In this document: positions 1-9,126 of the stretch, piece after piece | Numbering within the stretch: the first letter of the stretch is position 1 | How the letters are laid out: each line of letters begins with the position of its first letter | NCBI GenBank assembly: GCA_000974665.1 | Contig: BBSY01000001.1 | Location: 62,001 to 126,000 of the forward strand | Reading direction: 5' to 3' | Length of the DNA: 64,000 nucleotides | Origin: an alpha proteobacterium U9-1i | GTDB taxonomy: Bacteria > Pseudomonadota > Alphaproteobacteria > Caulobacterales > Aquidulcibacteraceae | Notes under the pieces: generated by a model | Database searches by the model: none | Told to the model about the DNA's origin: nothing | Seen by the model: the letters and a program-made list of their open reading frames with translations, nothing else | Program-made: the position numbers and the translations under genes

Positions 1-454
1 CCGGCGTCGTCGCGTATTGGAAGCCGGCGAGAGATTGCTCGGCGAACACGTCCCAGAGGCGGAACTCGATGCGCACGCGCCCATCCGGCAGCGGCGTCAC
101 CTGGCCGACAACCAACGCTTGCGCGTCGATGATTTTCCAATCGGCGAAACGCGGCGGCACGTTGAGATCACCGATGCGCTCGATGAAGGCTTGCTGATCG
201 ATCGGACGAAACAACGCCGAGCGCTCAAGGTCGGCACGAATGACGCTGGCGACATCGCGGCCGATTTGCTGCGCGGCGGGGCTCGCAGCAAGGAAATCCG
301 GCGCAGCGACCGGCATCGGATTGAGGTGGCCCTCTTCGATGTCGACGTGGAGACGACCGCCACCCGTCGTCTGTTGCGCGAAGGCGGGCGCAGCAGCAAA
401 CAGCGCGCAAAACGCGACAAAAGCGGCGAACAGGGTTCTGAACTGATGCATCAT
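1..454 (-). CDS. tolB: Tol-Pal system protein TolB (N-terminal part, cut by window edge)
   Basis: The reverse strand from an ATG at 454 encodes a signal peptide (MMHQFRTLFAAFVAFCALF..., Ala-rich cleavage region AAPAFAQ) followed by a TolB N-terminal domain. Segments such as RADLERSALFRPI and VVGQVTPLPDGRVRIEFRLW are typical of TolB. The reading frame is still open at base 1, so the beta-propeller lies outside the window. It follows the tolA-like gene by 14 nt, as expected for tolQRAB. TolB is periplasmic and links Pal to TolA during envelope constriction. A second ATG three bases downstream is an equally possible start. Confidence 0.9.
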   Translation of the reverse strand, partial: MMHQFRTLFAAFVAFCALFAAAPAFAQQTTGGGRLHVDIEEGHLNPMPVAAPDFLAASPAAQQIGRDVASVIRADLERSALFRPIDQQAFIERIGDLNVPPRFADWKIIDAQALVVGQVTPLPDGRVRIEFRLWDVFAEQSLAGFQYATTP

Positions 455-468
455 CAGACTTCCTTGGC

Positions 469-1185
469 TCAGATACGAGGCCGGAATGTGAACTCCAGTC
501 TCGCCCAGGTATCGAAGTGCTCACCTACCGCCGGATCGTCCGGGAACGGATAGGGATCGCACTGGCGCACGGCGCGCACAGCAGCTTCCACCGCCGTGCG
601 CATAGAAGGATCGAAGGTGTAATTGCGCGGATTTGTGACGCGCGGTTGGCCATTCAGAGTGCCGTTGCGGTTTAAATCGAACTCGAGCGTCACCACCAGC
701 CGCTCCGGCTCCGGCAAATCCACCGGCATGCGCCAGCAGCGCATCAGATGGGCGCGCGTCAGAGAGCGCACGCGATCTTCCATCGAGGCGCGTTCGGCAG
801 TGCCAAGGCCAGCACTGCGTTGATTGCGATCAGACGGCGCGCCCTCTTGGCGCTGACGTCCCGGCGTCTTCTGTTTGTCAATCAGGCCAGACACAGCCGC
901 GAGATCAAACTCGTCGGCAGCGGTCGCGCGACGTTGCGGCGCGGGCGTTGGCGCGGGCGCGGGCTCTTCCTCGGCGGGCGGCGCTTCCTCGGGCGCCGGC
1001 GTCTCCTCTTCCGGCACTTGCTCGGCAAGCGCCTGAACGTTGGATTCCTCCGCGACGTCCACGATCTCAACCGGCACGACGTTGCCGATTTCCGCCGGCA
1101 TCTCGCTGCGCGCTTCCCAGGCGAGCATCGTCATCATCACGGCCCCGATATGGCCAACGATGGAAACGATCACGCCCGCGCGCAT
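469..1185 (-). CDS. tolA: TolA-like/TonB-C-terminal energy-transducing protein
   Basis: This 238-residue protein has one N-terminal membrane anchor (about residues 4-22), a long Pro/Glu/Ala-rich periplasm-spanning segment (about 40-85) and a C-terminal TolA/TonB-like domain. The latter contains LMRCWRMP and LVVTLEFDLNRNGTL, a pattern typical of alphaproteobacterial TolA. The linker is far shorter than in enterobacterial TolA and is proline-rich rather than a long alanine/lysine helix. It starts 2 nt after tolR and precedes tolB, so operon context fixes the role: transmitting TolQR proton-motive energy to TolB/Pal. Confidence 0.85.
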   Translation of the reverse strand: MRAGVIVSIVGHIGAVMMTMLAWEARSEMPAEIGNVVPVEIVDVAEESNVQALAEQVPEEETPAPEEAPPAEEEPAPAPTPAPQRRATAADEFDLAAVSGLIDKQKTPGRQRQEGAPSDRNQRSAGLGTAERASMEDRVRSLTRAHLMRCWRMPVDLPEPERLVVTLEFDLNRNGTLNGQPRVTNPRNYTFDPSMRTAVEAAVRAVRQCDPYPFPDDPAVGEHFDTWARLEFTFRPRI

Positions 1186-1187
1186 CG

Positions 1188-1667
1188 TTATTCCTCCTCG
1201 CGCGCGGGCTCCGCGCGCGGCGCTGCATCCGCGGTATCGGTGACAAGGCCGAGATTACGGAAGCCGGAGCTTGAGAGCCGCGCCATCACGTCAGCGACGA
1301 GGCCGTAATCGGCGGTCGCGTCAGCGCGGATGAACACGCGCCGGTCATAGCCCTCGCGCGAAATCGCCCGCATCTGCGCCACGAGCTCTTCGCGCGTGAC
1401 CACGGTTTCCTGCACGTACACGGTGCCATCGGCCTTGATCGAAATGGAAAGCGGATCGGTTTCGCTTTCGAGCTGCTTGGCTTCGGTGCGCGGCAATTCC
1501 ACCGGCACGCCGACCGTGAGCAACGGCGCCGTCACCATGAACACGATGAGCAGCACCAGCATCACGTCCACGAAAGGCGTGACGTTGATCTCGGACAGCC
1601 GCCCGCGGCGCGCTGACCTGCGCCCGCGCCGTCCGCCCTTGGAGGATGCGAGGCTTGCGCCCATCAA
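1188..1667 (-). CDS. tolR: Tol-Pal system protein TolR (ExbD family)
   Basis: This 159-residue ExbD/TolR protein has a basic cytoplasmic N terminus (GGRRGRRSARRGR), then LSEINVTPFVDVMLVLLIVFMV. That segment contains the transmembrane aspartate (about residue 33) required for proton flow. A periplasmic domain follows, and the C terminus is acidic (EPAREEE). Its ATG overlaps the tolQ stop by 4 nt, indicating translational coupling. Confidence 0.95.
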   Translation of the reverse strand: MMGASLASSKGGRRGRRSARRGRLSEINVTPFVDVMLVLLIVFMVTAPLLTVGVPVELPRTEAKQLESETDPLSISIKADGTVYVQETVVTREELVAQMRAISREGYDRRVFIRADATADYGLVADVMARLSSSGFRNLGLVTDTADAAPRAEPAREEE

Positions 1668-2359
1668 CCGCGCTCACTGAGGCGGCGCGAGAGACGCGCG
1701 TTCACTTCATCACTGAACGTATCGAGACGATCGCCGAAGCGATCGAGATCGCCGGTGAACTTGTTGTAGAAAATCACCGCCGGGATCGCCGCGACCAAGC
1801 CGAGCGCGGTCGCGAACAAAGCTTCGGCGATGCCGGGCGCGACGACGGCGAGATTGGTTTGTTGCTGCGCGGCGATGTTGGTGAAGGCGTTCATGATGCC
1901 CCACACGGTGCCGAACAAGCCGATGAACGGCGCTGACGCACCGACCGTCGCCAGCACGCCCATGTTGCGCGAGGCGCGGCCCATCTCGCGTGAGATCTGC
2001 GCCGACATCAGCCGGTCGACGCGTTCGATCAGCATGCCCGCAGCTTCGGCGCTCAAGCCCCCTGCGCGGCGCGCTTCGCGCCACTCGCGCGCAGCGGCCG
2101 CGAACACACGCGACAGCGCATCGCGGGCTTTGTCATCGCCGCCGCCCTCGAAGTCCTCAAACGAACGGCCTGACCAGAACGCCCGCTCAAACTTGCGCGC
2201 ATTGCTTTCAAGCTCGCCGAATTGCAGCCATTTATCGACGGCGATGGCCCAGGACCACACCGAGGCCACCGCCAACACCAACATAACGCCCTTCACGACA
2301 GGATCGGCCTGAAGAAAAAGGCTCAATACTGTCATCTGGTTCTCGACGCCGGATTCCAT
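1664..2359 (-). CDS. tolQ: Tol-Pal system proton channel subunit TolQ
   Basis: A 231-residue MotA/TolQ/ExbB protein with three predicted membrane segments, including GASAPFIGLFGTVWGIMNAF (shared by the family) and LFATALGLVAAIPAVIFYNKF. The ATG at 2359 is preferred over an upstream in-frame TTG at 2401 because GGGAG lies 6 nt ahead of it. It forms the inner-membrane proton channel with TolR. The gene overlaps tolR by 4 nt and follows ybgC by about 84 nt. Confidence 0.95.
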   Translation of the reverse strand: MESGVENQMTVLSLFLQADPVVKGVMLVLAVASVWSWAIAVDKWLQFGELESNARKFERAFWSGRSFEDFEGGGDDKARDALSRVFAAAAREWREARRAGGLSAEAAGMLIERVDRLMSAQISREMGRASRNMGVLATVGASAPFIGLFGTVWGIMNAFTNIAAQQQTNLAVVAPGIAEALFATALGLVAAIPAVIFYNKFTGDLDRFGDRLDTFSDEVNARLSRRLSERG

Positions 2360-2443
2360 GCTTGCTCCCGCATCCGCGGCCGTTTCGTCAGCCGCGCCCA
2401 ACCCCTGGTGTAGAGCCAGGGGAGTTTGTCAAAAGGTGGACGC

Positions 2444-2893
2444 TCAAGGCCCAAGAAATGGTTTAAGCCGCTCTAAAAGCAGGGTTGGCGGCTTCCGGGG
2501 GCGGCCTGTGAGGCTGATGCAACAGACTTCGACCTTGGCGGACACCAAGGCCTCCCCCGCCCGCTCCAGCGTCTGGGTGATGAAAATGCGCGGTCCGCGC
2601 ATCGTTTCGAACACGGTTCGCACCAAAAGCGCGTCATCGATTCGCGCCGGCTTCAGGAAGTCGAGCTCCATACGGTTGACCGCGAAAGCGATGGGAGAAT
2701 CGCCCTCAAGCAGCGCTGTGTGATGGATCCCCGCGACGCGCAGAAAGTCGCTCCTCCCGCGCTCGAAAAACCGCAGATAATTGGCGTGATAGACGATGCC
2801 CGAGAAGTCGGTGTCTTCATAATAGACCCGCACCGGCAAACGATGCTCGCGCCCCGCGAAGGCGCCCGCGTTTGGAAGGTCGTTCTGACTCAT
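2444..2893 (-). CDS. ybgC: Tol-Pal-associated acyl-CoA thioesterase YbgC (hotdog fold)
   Basis: A 149-residue single-hotdog thioesterase. The motif YYEDTDFSGIVYHANYLRFFERGR near residues 24-47 carries the catalytic Asp and the family signature D-x-x-G-I-V-Y-H. YbgC opens tol-pal operons in many proteobacteria, and here it sits upstream of tolQ on the same strand. The open frame extends another 165 codons upstream, but the ATG at 2893 gives normal family length and the extension overlaps the divergent gene. Confidence 0.93.
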   Translation of the reverse strand: MSQNDLPNAGAFAGREHRLPVRVYYEDTDFSGIVYHANYLRFFERGRSDFLRVAGIHHTALLEGDSPIAFAVNRMELDFLKPARIDDALLVRTVFETMRGPRIFITQTLERAGEALVSAKVEVCCISLTGRPRKPPTLLLERLKPFLGP

Positions 2894-2945
2894 AACGCCA
2901 TGATGGCGATGGCAGCGGCGGCAGCAAGCGGATAGACACCGACAA

Positions 2946-3590
2946 ATGGACGCCGCGCTCGCAATATTGTCGCTGATCGGCACCGCCGTCTTCGCTGCCT
3001 CCGGCGCCCTGGTGGCCGACGAAGACCGGCTTGACCTGGTCGGCGCGCTCTTCCTGGCGGTCGCCACGGCCATTGGCGGCGGCACTATCGTTGATCTGCT
3101 GATCGGCCACACGCCGGTGCGCTGGATCGAAACACCGACCACCCTGTGGCTCGCCGCCGCCGCGGGCACGGCAACGTTCCTGCTGACGCGCGTGCTACGC
3201 GGCGGCAAACACGCCTCGATCACGCACGCGGCGTTGTTGTGGGCCGACGCCGCAGGGCTCGCCGTGTTCACCGCTACAGGCATGGAGCGCCTCAGTGCGC
3301 TCGACATCGATCCGGTGGTTTGCGTCTTCCTCGCGGCGATCGGCGCGTCCGGCGGCGGCATCCTGCGCGATGTGCTCGCCAACCGCACGCCAATCGTGTT
3401 CTCGCCGGAAACCGAACTCTACGTCACCGCGGCGTTCGCAGGGGGCGCGGCCTATTACGCTGCCGAAGCATTCACAAACGCGCCCCAAGCGCCGCTGATC
3501 GTTGCGCTAGTCGTCACCGGCGCCGTGCGCGCGGCGGGCATCTTGTTTCACATCAAGCTGGGAACCATGCGGCGCGCGACCGACGCTTAG
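2946..3590 (+). CDS. TRIC/UPF0126-family membrane protein (YadS/YicG-like)
   Basis: A 214-residue hydrophobic protein with about seven membrane helices and two internally related halves. Each half carries a Gly-rich motif (AVATAIGGGTIVDLLIG near residue 38 and AIGASGGGILRDVLANRTPIVF near 130). This is the pattern of the UPF0126 family, whose members resemble trimeric intracellular cation channels. It is divergent from ybgC with a 52-nt gap, and its stop overlaps the stop of the convergent acyltransferase by 4 nt. The transported ion is not evident. Confidence 0.85.
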   Translation: MDAALAILSLIGTAVFAASGALVADEDRLDLVGALFLAVATAIGGGTIVDLLIGHTPVRWIETPTTLWLAAAAGTATFLLTRVLRGGKHASITHAALLWADAAGLAVFTATGMERLSALDIDPVVCVFLAAIGASGGGILRDVLANRTPIVFSPETELYVTAAFAGGAAYYAAEAFTNAPQAPLIVALVVTGAVRAAGILFHIKLGTMRRATDA

Positions 3591-4795
3591 TGCGCCGCCG
3601 GCGCCGCCGGAGGAAACGTCGCCCCGCCATTGCGCAACAGGCTCACCAAGCTCTGCGCCACATCGCGCGACACCAACCGCAAGCGCGTCAATGCAGGTCG
3701 CAGCAGGCCTGCCGCAATGATGTTGGCCAACATTGCGACAGCGAACAAAGCCGCGAAGAACAGCGGTCCTGAGGCGTCAATGTTTGGGGCGATGTCGCGC
3801 CAAACAAGCGGATTCACAAGTTCCAGCAAGGCGGCGTTGACGATCAGCAAGTTCAAGGAATTGCGCCCCAAACGCTTTAGCAGTCCCGCGACGAACGCGC
3901 CGTGACGAACGATCACCAACGATGCAGCCGTCGCCATGAGAGACCCAGCGGCGGCGGTGAATACAAACAGGGGCAAGAAGCCGAACGCGCTCGCAAACAT
4001 GGAAACGCCGAAATGGCCGCTTAGAAAATCAAACGTGCAATAACGCAGCGCGTCGAACTCGCAGCCGCGATTGAAGCCGGCCGTGGCCGCCGTCAACGCG
4101 AAGCCGGCGATGGCAATCGCCCACGTCAGTTTCGACCGCTGTGCGAGCGTGTCGAAACCGTCACGCAGCCAATGCCCAGCCATGAAGGCGATGAACCCGG
4201 CCCAGAGAACCTTTGACTGATAAACGTTGGCCCAACCCTCGTCGCGGCTGACCAAGTACAGCGCGAACAACGCGACGCCCATCGCAACAGACGCCCAGGC
4301 GCCGACACGTGAGCACAACGCCGCCAGCACGCGCGTGAGCGCCAACGCCGGCAAGAACCAGAGTGCGCTGAGCGAATAGACGTCGCCGAGAGCGATCATG
4401 CGCCAAGCATTCGCGAAGAACACCTGCCAGGTCATCGGCGCTTGCGCCGCGATTGGCGCAACACCGCCGGCGCTCAACGCCAGCACAACGAGGTCGTGCG
4501 CCAAGCTCGCACCGATCGCCACGAAAATAAGCGTCAACGCCTCGCGAACGGCCGCCCACAACGTCTTCTCAGCACGCCAGGCAAGACCCGAAACGAAGAA
4601 GAAGAACGGCATCATGAAAGACGCGCCGAACTTCCATTGCAGATAAGCGAGTTCGTTGAAGCGCGCGCCGGTTTCCACGAACCAGGGCGCAAGCGCGTGG
4701 CCGTAGATCACCGCCACGATCGCCAGCCCGCGGCCGACGTCCAAAGCGGCGCCCGACATTTGCGCCCTGCCCAAGGTCTGAGCCGTTCCGGCCAT
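3587..4795 (-). CDS. Acyltransferase 3 family integral membrane protein
   Basis: A roughly 402-residue protein with about ten membrane segments. The N terminus has the acyltransferase-3 features DVGRGLAIVAVIYGHALAPWF (catalytic-type His) and MMPFFFFVSGLAWR. Such enzymes acylate cell-surface glycans or small molecules with acetyl or succinyl groups. The ATG at 4795 places DVGRG near the N terminus as usual; an upstream GTG at 4879 would add 28 residues. No glycan genes are adjacent, so the substrate is unknown. Confidence 0.8.
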   Translation of the reverse strand: MAGTAQTLGRAQMSGAALDVGRGLAIVAVIYGHALAPWFVETGARFNELAYLQWKFGASFMMPFFFFVSGLAWRAEKTLWAAVREALTLIFVAIGASLAHDLVVLALSAGGVAPIAAQAPMTWQVFFANAWRMIALGDVYSLSALWFLPALALTRVLAALCSRVGAWASVAMGVALFALYLVSRDEGWANVYQSKVLWAGFIAFMAGHWLRDGFDTLAQRSKLTWAIAIAGFALTAATAGFNRGCEFDALRYCTFDFLSGHFGVSMFASAFGFLPLFVFTAAAGSLMATAASLVIVRHGAFVAGLLKRLGRNSLNLLIVNAALLELVNPLVWRDIAPNIDASGPLFFAALFAVAMLANIIAAGLLRPALTRLRLVSRDVAQSLVSLLRNGGATFPPAAPAAH

Positions 4796-5093
4796 CACCG
4801 CCCTACTTTCCTTGCAACCAGCACGATCCGTGCCCGCTGGGGAAGCGGCTTCAGCAAGAATTCTTTGCCGGATTGTCACACTTGCGCAGTTGGGCGCGAG
4901 CCAATTCCAGACCCTTCAGAAGTCGCCGCTTCATAAGAAACGGGCTCGGCCCATTCCGACACAGGTGAAATCACGTCCATTTCCACGACGAAACGGATTT
5001 GGAGGCGCAATGTGGCGCCTCGCTCCTCGATCAGCCACATCATCCCCTCATTCGGCCTGACGTTTAGGTTGCGGGGAGCGAATGGAGTCAGCC
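4796..5093. other. Intergenic region between acyltransferase and sodB
   Basis: About 300 nt between two divergent genes. I see no convincing ORF, repeat or hairpin. The region presumably carries both promoters, but no strong sigma-70 hexamer pair stands out. Confidence 0.5.
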
Positions 5094-5702
5094 ATGTCGC
5101 ATATCCAGTTACCACGCCTGCCATGGGCGCCAAGTTCGCTCGAGCCGGCCATATCCGCGCGCACGATCGAGGCGCACTACGGAAAGCACCACAAGGGCTA
5201 CGTCGATAAGCTCAATAAGCTCATCATCGGCACTGACTATGATGCTCTGACCCTGGAGCAGATTATTCTGGAAACTGCGGGCGATCGCTCGAAAGCGGGC
5301 CGCGCAATTTTCAACAACGCCGCGCAAATCTGGAATCACACGCGCTACTGGGACAGCCTTTCGCCGGAGGGCGGAGCGCCCGACGATGCGCTTGCCGCTC
5401 AGATCGAAACCGATCTCGGCGGCCTCGACAAGCTCAAGGATGAGCTGGTCAGGAAGGGCGTCGATCATTTCGCCAGCGGTTGGGTGTGGCTCGCCTGGTC
5501 GAGCGACAAGCTGCAGGTGATCGACACGCACGACGCGGACAACGCCCTCGTTCACGGCTACGACGCGCTGCTTGTGCTCGATCTCTGGGAGCACGCTTAT
5601 TATCTCGACTACCAGCAAGAGCGTGAGCGGCACCTCCGCGCGCTGGTAGAGGACATGCTCAACTGGAAGGGCGCCAATGCGCGCTTCGCAAAGGCGCGCT
5701 AG
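5094..5702 (+). CDS. sodB: Superoxide dismutase, Fe type
   Basis: A 202-residue Fe/Mn superoxide dismutase. Metal ligands are visible as the His in EAHYGKHHKGYV (near residue 25), the His in FNNAAQIWNHTRYWDSL (near 73), and the Asp and His in DLWEHAYYLDY (near 157-161). The Gln in NNAAQ is the position that favours iron over manganese. No signal peptide is present, so it is cytoplasmic. The ATG at 5094 has GGAG 6 nt upstream; an in-frame ATG at 5082 has GGGGAG only 3 nt away and is the alternative start. Confidence 0.95.
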   Translation: MSHIQLPRLPWAPSSLEPAISARTIEAHYGKHHKGYVDKLNKLIIGTDYDALTLEQIILETAGDRSKAGRAIFNNAAQIWNHTRYWDSLSPEGGAPDDALAAQIETDLGGLDKLKDELVRKGVDHFASGWVWLAWSSDKLQVIDTHDADNALVHGYDALLVLDLWEHAYYLDYQQERERHLRALVEDMLNWKGANARFAKAR

Positions 5703-5785
5703 CCGAACGGCCTAGCGCCGAAACGTCTGCAAAACGATGCGAACAGCACTGGACGAAGCCAACCGGTCTGCGCATTTTGCGCGCG

Positions 5786-6475
5786 ATGTCCTTCCTCAAC
5801 CTGTCCAAAACGTTAAGTTCGCGCATTGCGCCCCTGATCGCCGCGCTCGCGCTGTTCGGCTGCGATGCGCCGGCCTCGCAAGGCCCCACGGCCACCGCCG
5901 CGACGCCGCCCCCGCCCGCGCCCGTGCGCCAAGCGCCCCCGCACGCGCCTTACGCCTCGTTTGAGCAGATCAGTGTCGTCGACAATCTCAATCTCTACAG
6001 TTTGCAGATGGGATCGCTCACGGTGATCCTCGGCCGCACAACATTGCAGGACGTGCGCGACGCGGTCGGCGTCGGCGAGCTGCAAAGTAGCGGCAGCGAC
6101 GAAAGCTGGCTCTGCTACACGATCGCCGGCGCGCAGCGCGTATGGCTCACCTCAAACGCCATGAGCAATGGCGAGTTCGTCACCGGCGTGCGCGCCGCAT
6201 CCAACGCCGCCGCCGCCGCCACGGGCGATTGCCCGACATTGCCCGCCGCGTACGCACGCATCGCGTTGGATCCGGGCTTGTGGCTGGGTGCGCCATTGTC
6301 GCAAGTCGAGCATCGCCTTGGTGACGCTGCGCCGATTTCCGACTGGCGCTATTACAACCACACCATCTCCGGCCGTCGTGACCGCCTGGACCGTACCGAA
6401 ACCCACAACATTGCGGTGCGCGTGGTGGGCGACAGTGTCGTGGCGTTGGACGCTGAGCGACTGGTTACCAACTAA
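5786..6475 (+). CDS. Hypothetical lipoprotein
   Basis: A 229-residue protein of unknown function. The N terminus ends in LIAALALFGCDAPA, a lipobox, and is followed by a Pro/Ala-rich linker (PPPPAPVRQAPP). The rest is soluble and contains two cysteines (SWLCYT, GDCPTLP) that could pair in the periplasm. I recognise no family. The ATG at 5786 is preferred over a TTG at 5777. It stands alone between sodB and the hydrolase gene. Confidence 0.7.
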   Translation: MSFLNLSKTLSSRIAPLIAALALFGCDAPASQGPTATAATPPPPAPVRQAPPHAPYASFEQISVVDNLNLYSLQMGSLTVILGRTTLQDVRDAVGVGELQSSGSDESWLCYTIAGAQRVWLTSNAMSNGEFVTGVRAASNAAAAATGDCPTLPAAYARIALDPGLWLGAPLSQVEHRLGDAAPISDWRYYNHTISGRRDRLDRTETHNIAVRVVGDSVVALDAERLVTN

Positions 6476-6529
6476 GCGCATTCAGCGCCCGGCCTTGCGC
6501 CCCTCGCGAAAACTCGGCATTCGCCGCCG

Positions 6530-7264
6530 ATGAGCACGCCTGCACCTCAGCCGAACCTGCAAGTCCGCGTCATCCCGGTGACGCCGCTCCAGCAGAATTG
6601 TTCGTTGATCTGGAACACCGAGACCAAACGCGCGGCCTTCGTCGACCCAGGCGGCGACATCGAAAGTCTCTGCCGCGCGCTTGTCGAATTTGGCCTGACC
6701 CTCACCCGCATCTGGCTCACCCACGGGCACTTCGATCACGCTGGCCCCGCAGCCGAACTGCGCGAGCGCACCGGTGTCGCCGTTGAGGGCCCGCATCGCG
6801 ACGATCAGTTCTGGCTCGATCAGATTGAAGACGGCGCTGAGCGTTACAGCATAAGCGGCCTACGCAACGTGACGCCCGACCGCTACTTCGAAGACGGCGA
6901 TGTGCTCGATTTCGAAGGCGTCCGCTTCGGCGTGTCGCACACGCCTGGCCACACACCAGGACATGTCGTGATCCACAACGCGGATCTAAAGATCGCATTC
7001 GTCGGAGATGTTCTGTTCGCCGGCTCTATCGGCCGCACCGATTTTCCACGCGGCGATCATGCACAGCTGATCAATTCGATCACGATGAAACTCTGGCCGC
7101 TCGGCGCGGACGTCGCCTTTGTGCCGGGGCATGGTCCGACATCGACCTTCGGACGCGAAAGACAAAGCAACCCCTTCGTGGCGGATCGGCTCACAGGTTA
7201 CGCAGGCACCCAAACACAAGCGCCAAACATCGGCGAACAGCGGACCTCGAAGCGCTATACCTGA
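6530..7264 (+). CDS. Metallo-beta-lactamase-fold hydrolase (glyoxalase II-like, YcbL group)
   Basis: A 244-residue MBL-fold protein. Metal-binding motifs are THGHFDHAG (about residues 65-73), SHTPGHTPGHVV (about 138-149), GDVLFAGSIGRTDFPRGD and the final His in PGHGPTSTFGRE. The short length without the glyoxalase II C-terminal domain matches YcbL-type thioesterases. About 30 C-terminal residues beyond the fold are low-complexity and not conserved in my experience of the family. Cytoplasmic; substrate probably a glutathione or other thioester, which is inference. Confidence 0.88.
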   Translation: MSTPAPQPNLQVRVIPVTPLQQNCSLIWNTETKRAAFVDPGGDIESLCRALVEFGLTLTRIWLTHGHFDHAGPAAELRERTGVAVEGPHRDDQFWLDQIEDGAERYSISGLRNVTPDRYFEDGDVLDFEGVRFGVSHTPGHTPGHVVIHNADLKIAFVGDVLFAGSIGRTDFPRGDHAQLINSITMKLWPLGADVAFVPGHGPTSTFGRERQSNPFVADRLTGYAGTQTQAPNIGEQRTSKRYT

Positions 7265-7268
7265 GCCG

Positions 7269-8291
7269 CTAGGCGGCGATGCGACCGCCCACCTGCGCCG
7301 CTTCCACGGCAACCAGAGGCAGGCGCAGCGTGAAGCACGAGCCCTTGCTCGGCGTGCTGCGCACGGAAACGTCCCCGCCCATCAACCGCGCGAGTTGGCG
7401 TGTGATCGCAAGGCCCAAGCCTGTCCCTTGCGCGCTGCTTGAGGCATCGGCCTGCATGAACGGCTCGAACAGAACAACTTGCCGCTCCTGCGCGATTCCA
7501 ATTCCAGTATCGGCAACCTCGATCGAGAGCCAATCCACGCCCTCGATCGCCGCGCGCGTGGCGCGCACGGCAATTTCGCCGTCGGATGTAAACTTCGCCG
7601 CATTGGACACAAGGTTCAGCACGCATTGACCAAGACGGAACGGATCGGCGCGTCCGGCGACTAACTCGGCGTCAATGTGCAGGCTCACGCGATTGCGATT
7701 ACGCTCGATCTCCGGGCGCACGCCGTCGATGGCGTCCTCGATCAATTTGCGCACGTCGTAGCTCGCCGGCGACATCAAGATCTGATTGGCTTCGACCTTC
7801 GCCAGATCCAAGAGATCGTTCATCAGATGCAGCAGGCGCTGCGCGAGGGAGATCACGCGTTGGTGGTCCGCCGCGTCCTTGGCGCGTCCCTCCTCCTGCG
7901 CCGTTTCCTGCATCAATTCGGTGTACCCGATAATGCCGTTCAGCGGTGTGCGCAGCTCGTGGCTGGTGTTGGCAAGAAACGTGTTGCGGGCCGCGTGCGC
8001 AGCTTCAAGCGCCGCGCGGCTTGCCTGCTCGGCCGCCAAGCGCGCCTGCGCCTCGCGGACCTTCTCCGTCTGGCGCAACAACGTGAACACAAACGGCGGC
8101 GCGATCAGCAGCACAATCACCAATGTGCCGATCGGCGTGTACGGGGTAACGCCCGGCATCAGCACCACGTTGACGAGATAATCCGCCAACAGCGCGATGC
8201 ACGTGATCGCCGCTGAAATCCAAAGCGTCGAGAGCCAAACGCGGTGACGGCCCGCGAAACGATCGATCCGGATCCAGAACGTGCCAAGCAT
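7269..8291 (-). CDS. Membrane sensor histidine kinase
   Basis: A 340-residue kinase with two membrane helices (about 22-42 and 53-72) and a very short periplasmic loop. A coiled linker follows, then the H box SHELRTPLNGIIGY (His near residue 112), N box VSNAAKF, G1 DTGIGI and G2 GTGLGLAITRQL. There is no receiver domain and no response regulator beside it, so it is an orphan kinase. The near absence of a periplasmic domain suggests it senses the membrane or an internal signal. Confidence 0.9.
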   Translation of the reverse strand: MLGTFWIRIDRFAGRHRVWLSTLWISAAITCIALLADYLVNVVLMPGVTPYTPIGTLVIVLLIAPPFVFTLLRQTEKVREAQARLAAEQASRAALEAAHAARNTFLANTSHELRTPLNGIIGYTELMQETAQEEGRAKDAADHQRVISLAQRLLHLMNDLLDLAKVEANQILMSPASYDVRKLIEDAIDGVRPEIERNRNRVSLHIDAELVAGRADPFRLGQCVLNLVSNAAKFTSDGEIAVRATRAAIEGVDWLSIEVADTGIGIAQERQVVLFEPFMQADASSSAQGTGLGLAITRQLARLMGGDVSVRSTPSKGSCFTLRLPLVAVEAAQVGGRIAA

Positions 8292-8413
8292 GGGCGCGAT
8301 TCTGGCGGCTTCGGCTTAACGCTTTGTTTGCTCAGGCCAGCGCGGGACCTTGGAACGTGCGCAATGAAGAACGCGCCATTCCAGCCGCGCCCGGGAGCAA
8401 AAAACGTCGGGCG

Positions 8414-9067
8414 TCAGGTTTCTGGCGGCCTATGGCTTGCGCGCGCGACGAGAAACGGACGCACATCCTGGCCGCGCGAGGCATGGCGCGCGCGCTCGAT
8501 GATTTCAAAGCCTGCCGCCTCAACTTCGCGCTCCAGCTGCTCGGCCGAGAATATGCCGACATAAGGCGCTTGGCCGATCGCCTGCATCAGCGGCACGGCC
8601 AGTCGGATCAGGGGATTCATTTCCTGAATGCTTGGCGTCTTCGATATGAACAAGGCGCCTGGCTTCAGCAGCCGATGTATGGCGCCAAGCACAGCCGGGC
8701 GATCTCTCACCAAGTGCAGCAGGTTAAACGCCATCGCTGCGTCAAAGGATGCGTTCGGCCAAGGCGAAGCGTCTGCGGGCGCGCACACAAACTCGACATT
8801 CGCGAGCCCCTGCGCTTGCGCCTTCTCGCGCGCGATCGCGAGCATCTCGTTGGAGATATCCGTAGCCGCAAGGCGTGCAACGGACGGCGCAAGACGAAGC
8901 GCCGTCGTGCCGGTGCCACACCCTACCTCCAAAGCCACGTCGGCCGGTTTGAGATAGTAGCGTGCGCGCTCAAGCGTTCGTTCGTAGCCGGCAGGATCGC
9001 TGATCGTGCTGGCGGCATATTTCCGCGCGGCGCGATCCCAGAAACGTGCATCATTGTTGGTTTGCAT
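8414..9067 (-). CDS. Class I SAM-dependent methyltransferase
   Basis: A 217-residue Rossmann-type methyltransferase. Motif I is VALEVGCGTGTTALRL (about residues 43-58), the acidic residue of motif II lies in AATDISNEML, and motif IV is FDAAMAFNLLHLV. The post-motif helix LKPGALFISKTPS fits the UbiE/Methyltransf_11 group. The substrate cannot be read from the sequence. It is monocistronic and divergent from the YjbR-family gene. Confidence 0.85.
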   Translation of the reverse strand: MQTNNDARFWDRAARKYAASTISDPAGYERTLERARYYLKPADVALEVGCGTGTTALRLAPSVARLAATDISNEMLAIAREKAQAQGLANVEFVCAPADASPWPNASFDAAMAFNLLHLVRDRPAVLGAIHRLLKPGALFISKTPSIQEMNPLIRLAVPLMQAIGQAPYVGIFSAEQLEREVEAAGFEIIERARHASRGQDVRPFLVARASHRPPET

Positions 9068-9114
9068 GATGTCCTCGCAGGCCTTCGCCTACCACACAAC
9101 CACGGGCGTTGTGC

Positions 9115-9120
9115 TATAAT
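9115..9120 (+). promoter_or_regulatory. Perfect TATAAT -10 element 6 nt before a start codon
   Basis: TATAAT occupies 9115-9120 and the ATG of the YjbR-family gene is at 9127. A sigma-70 transcript would start at or within a base or two of the ATG, giving a leaderless mRNA; there is no Shine-Dalgarno sequence. The 6-bp inverted repeat CACAAC-N7-GTTGTG (9095-9113) lies just upstream. No good -35 hexamer is evident. Confidence 0.55.
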
Positions 9121-9126
9121 CGTTGG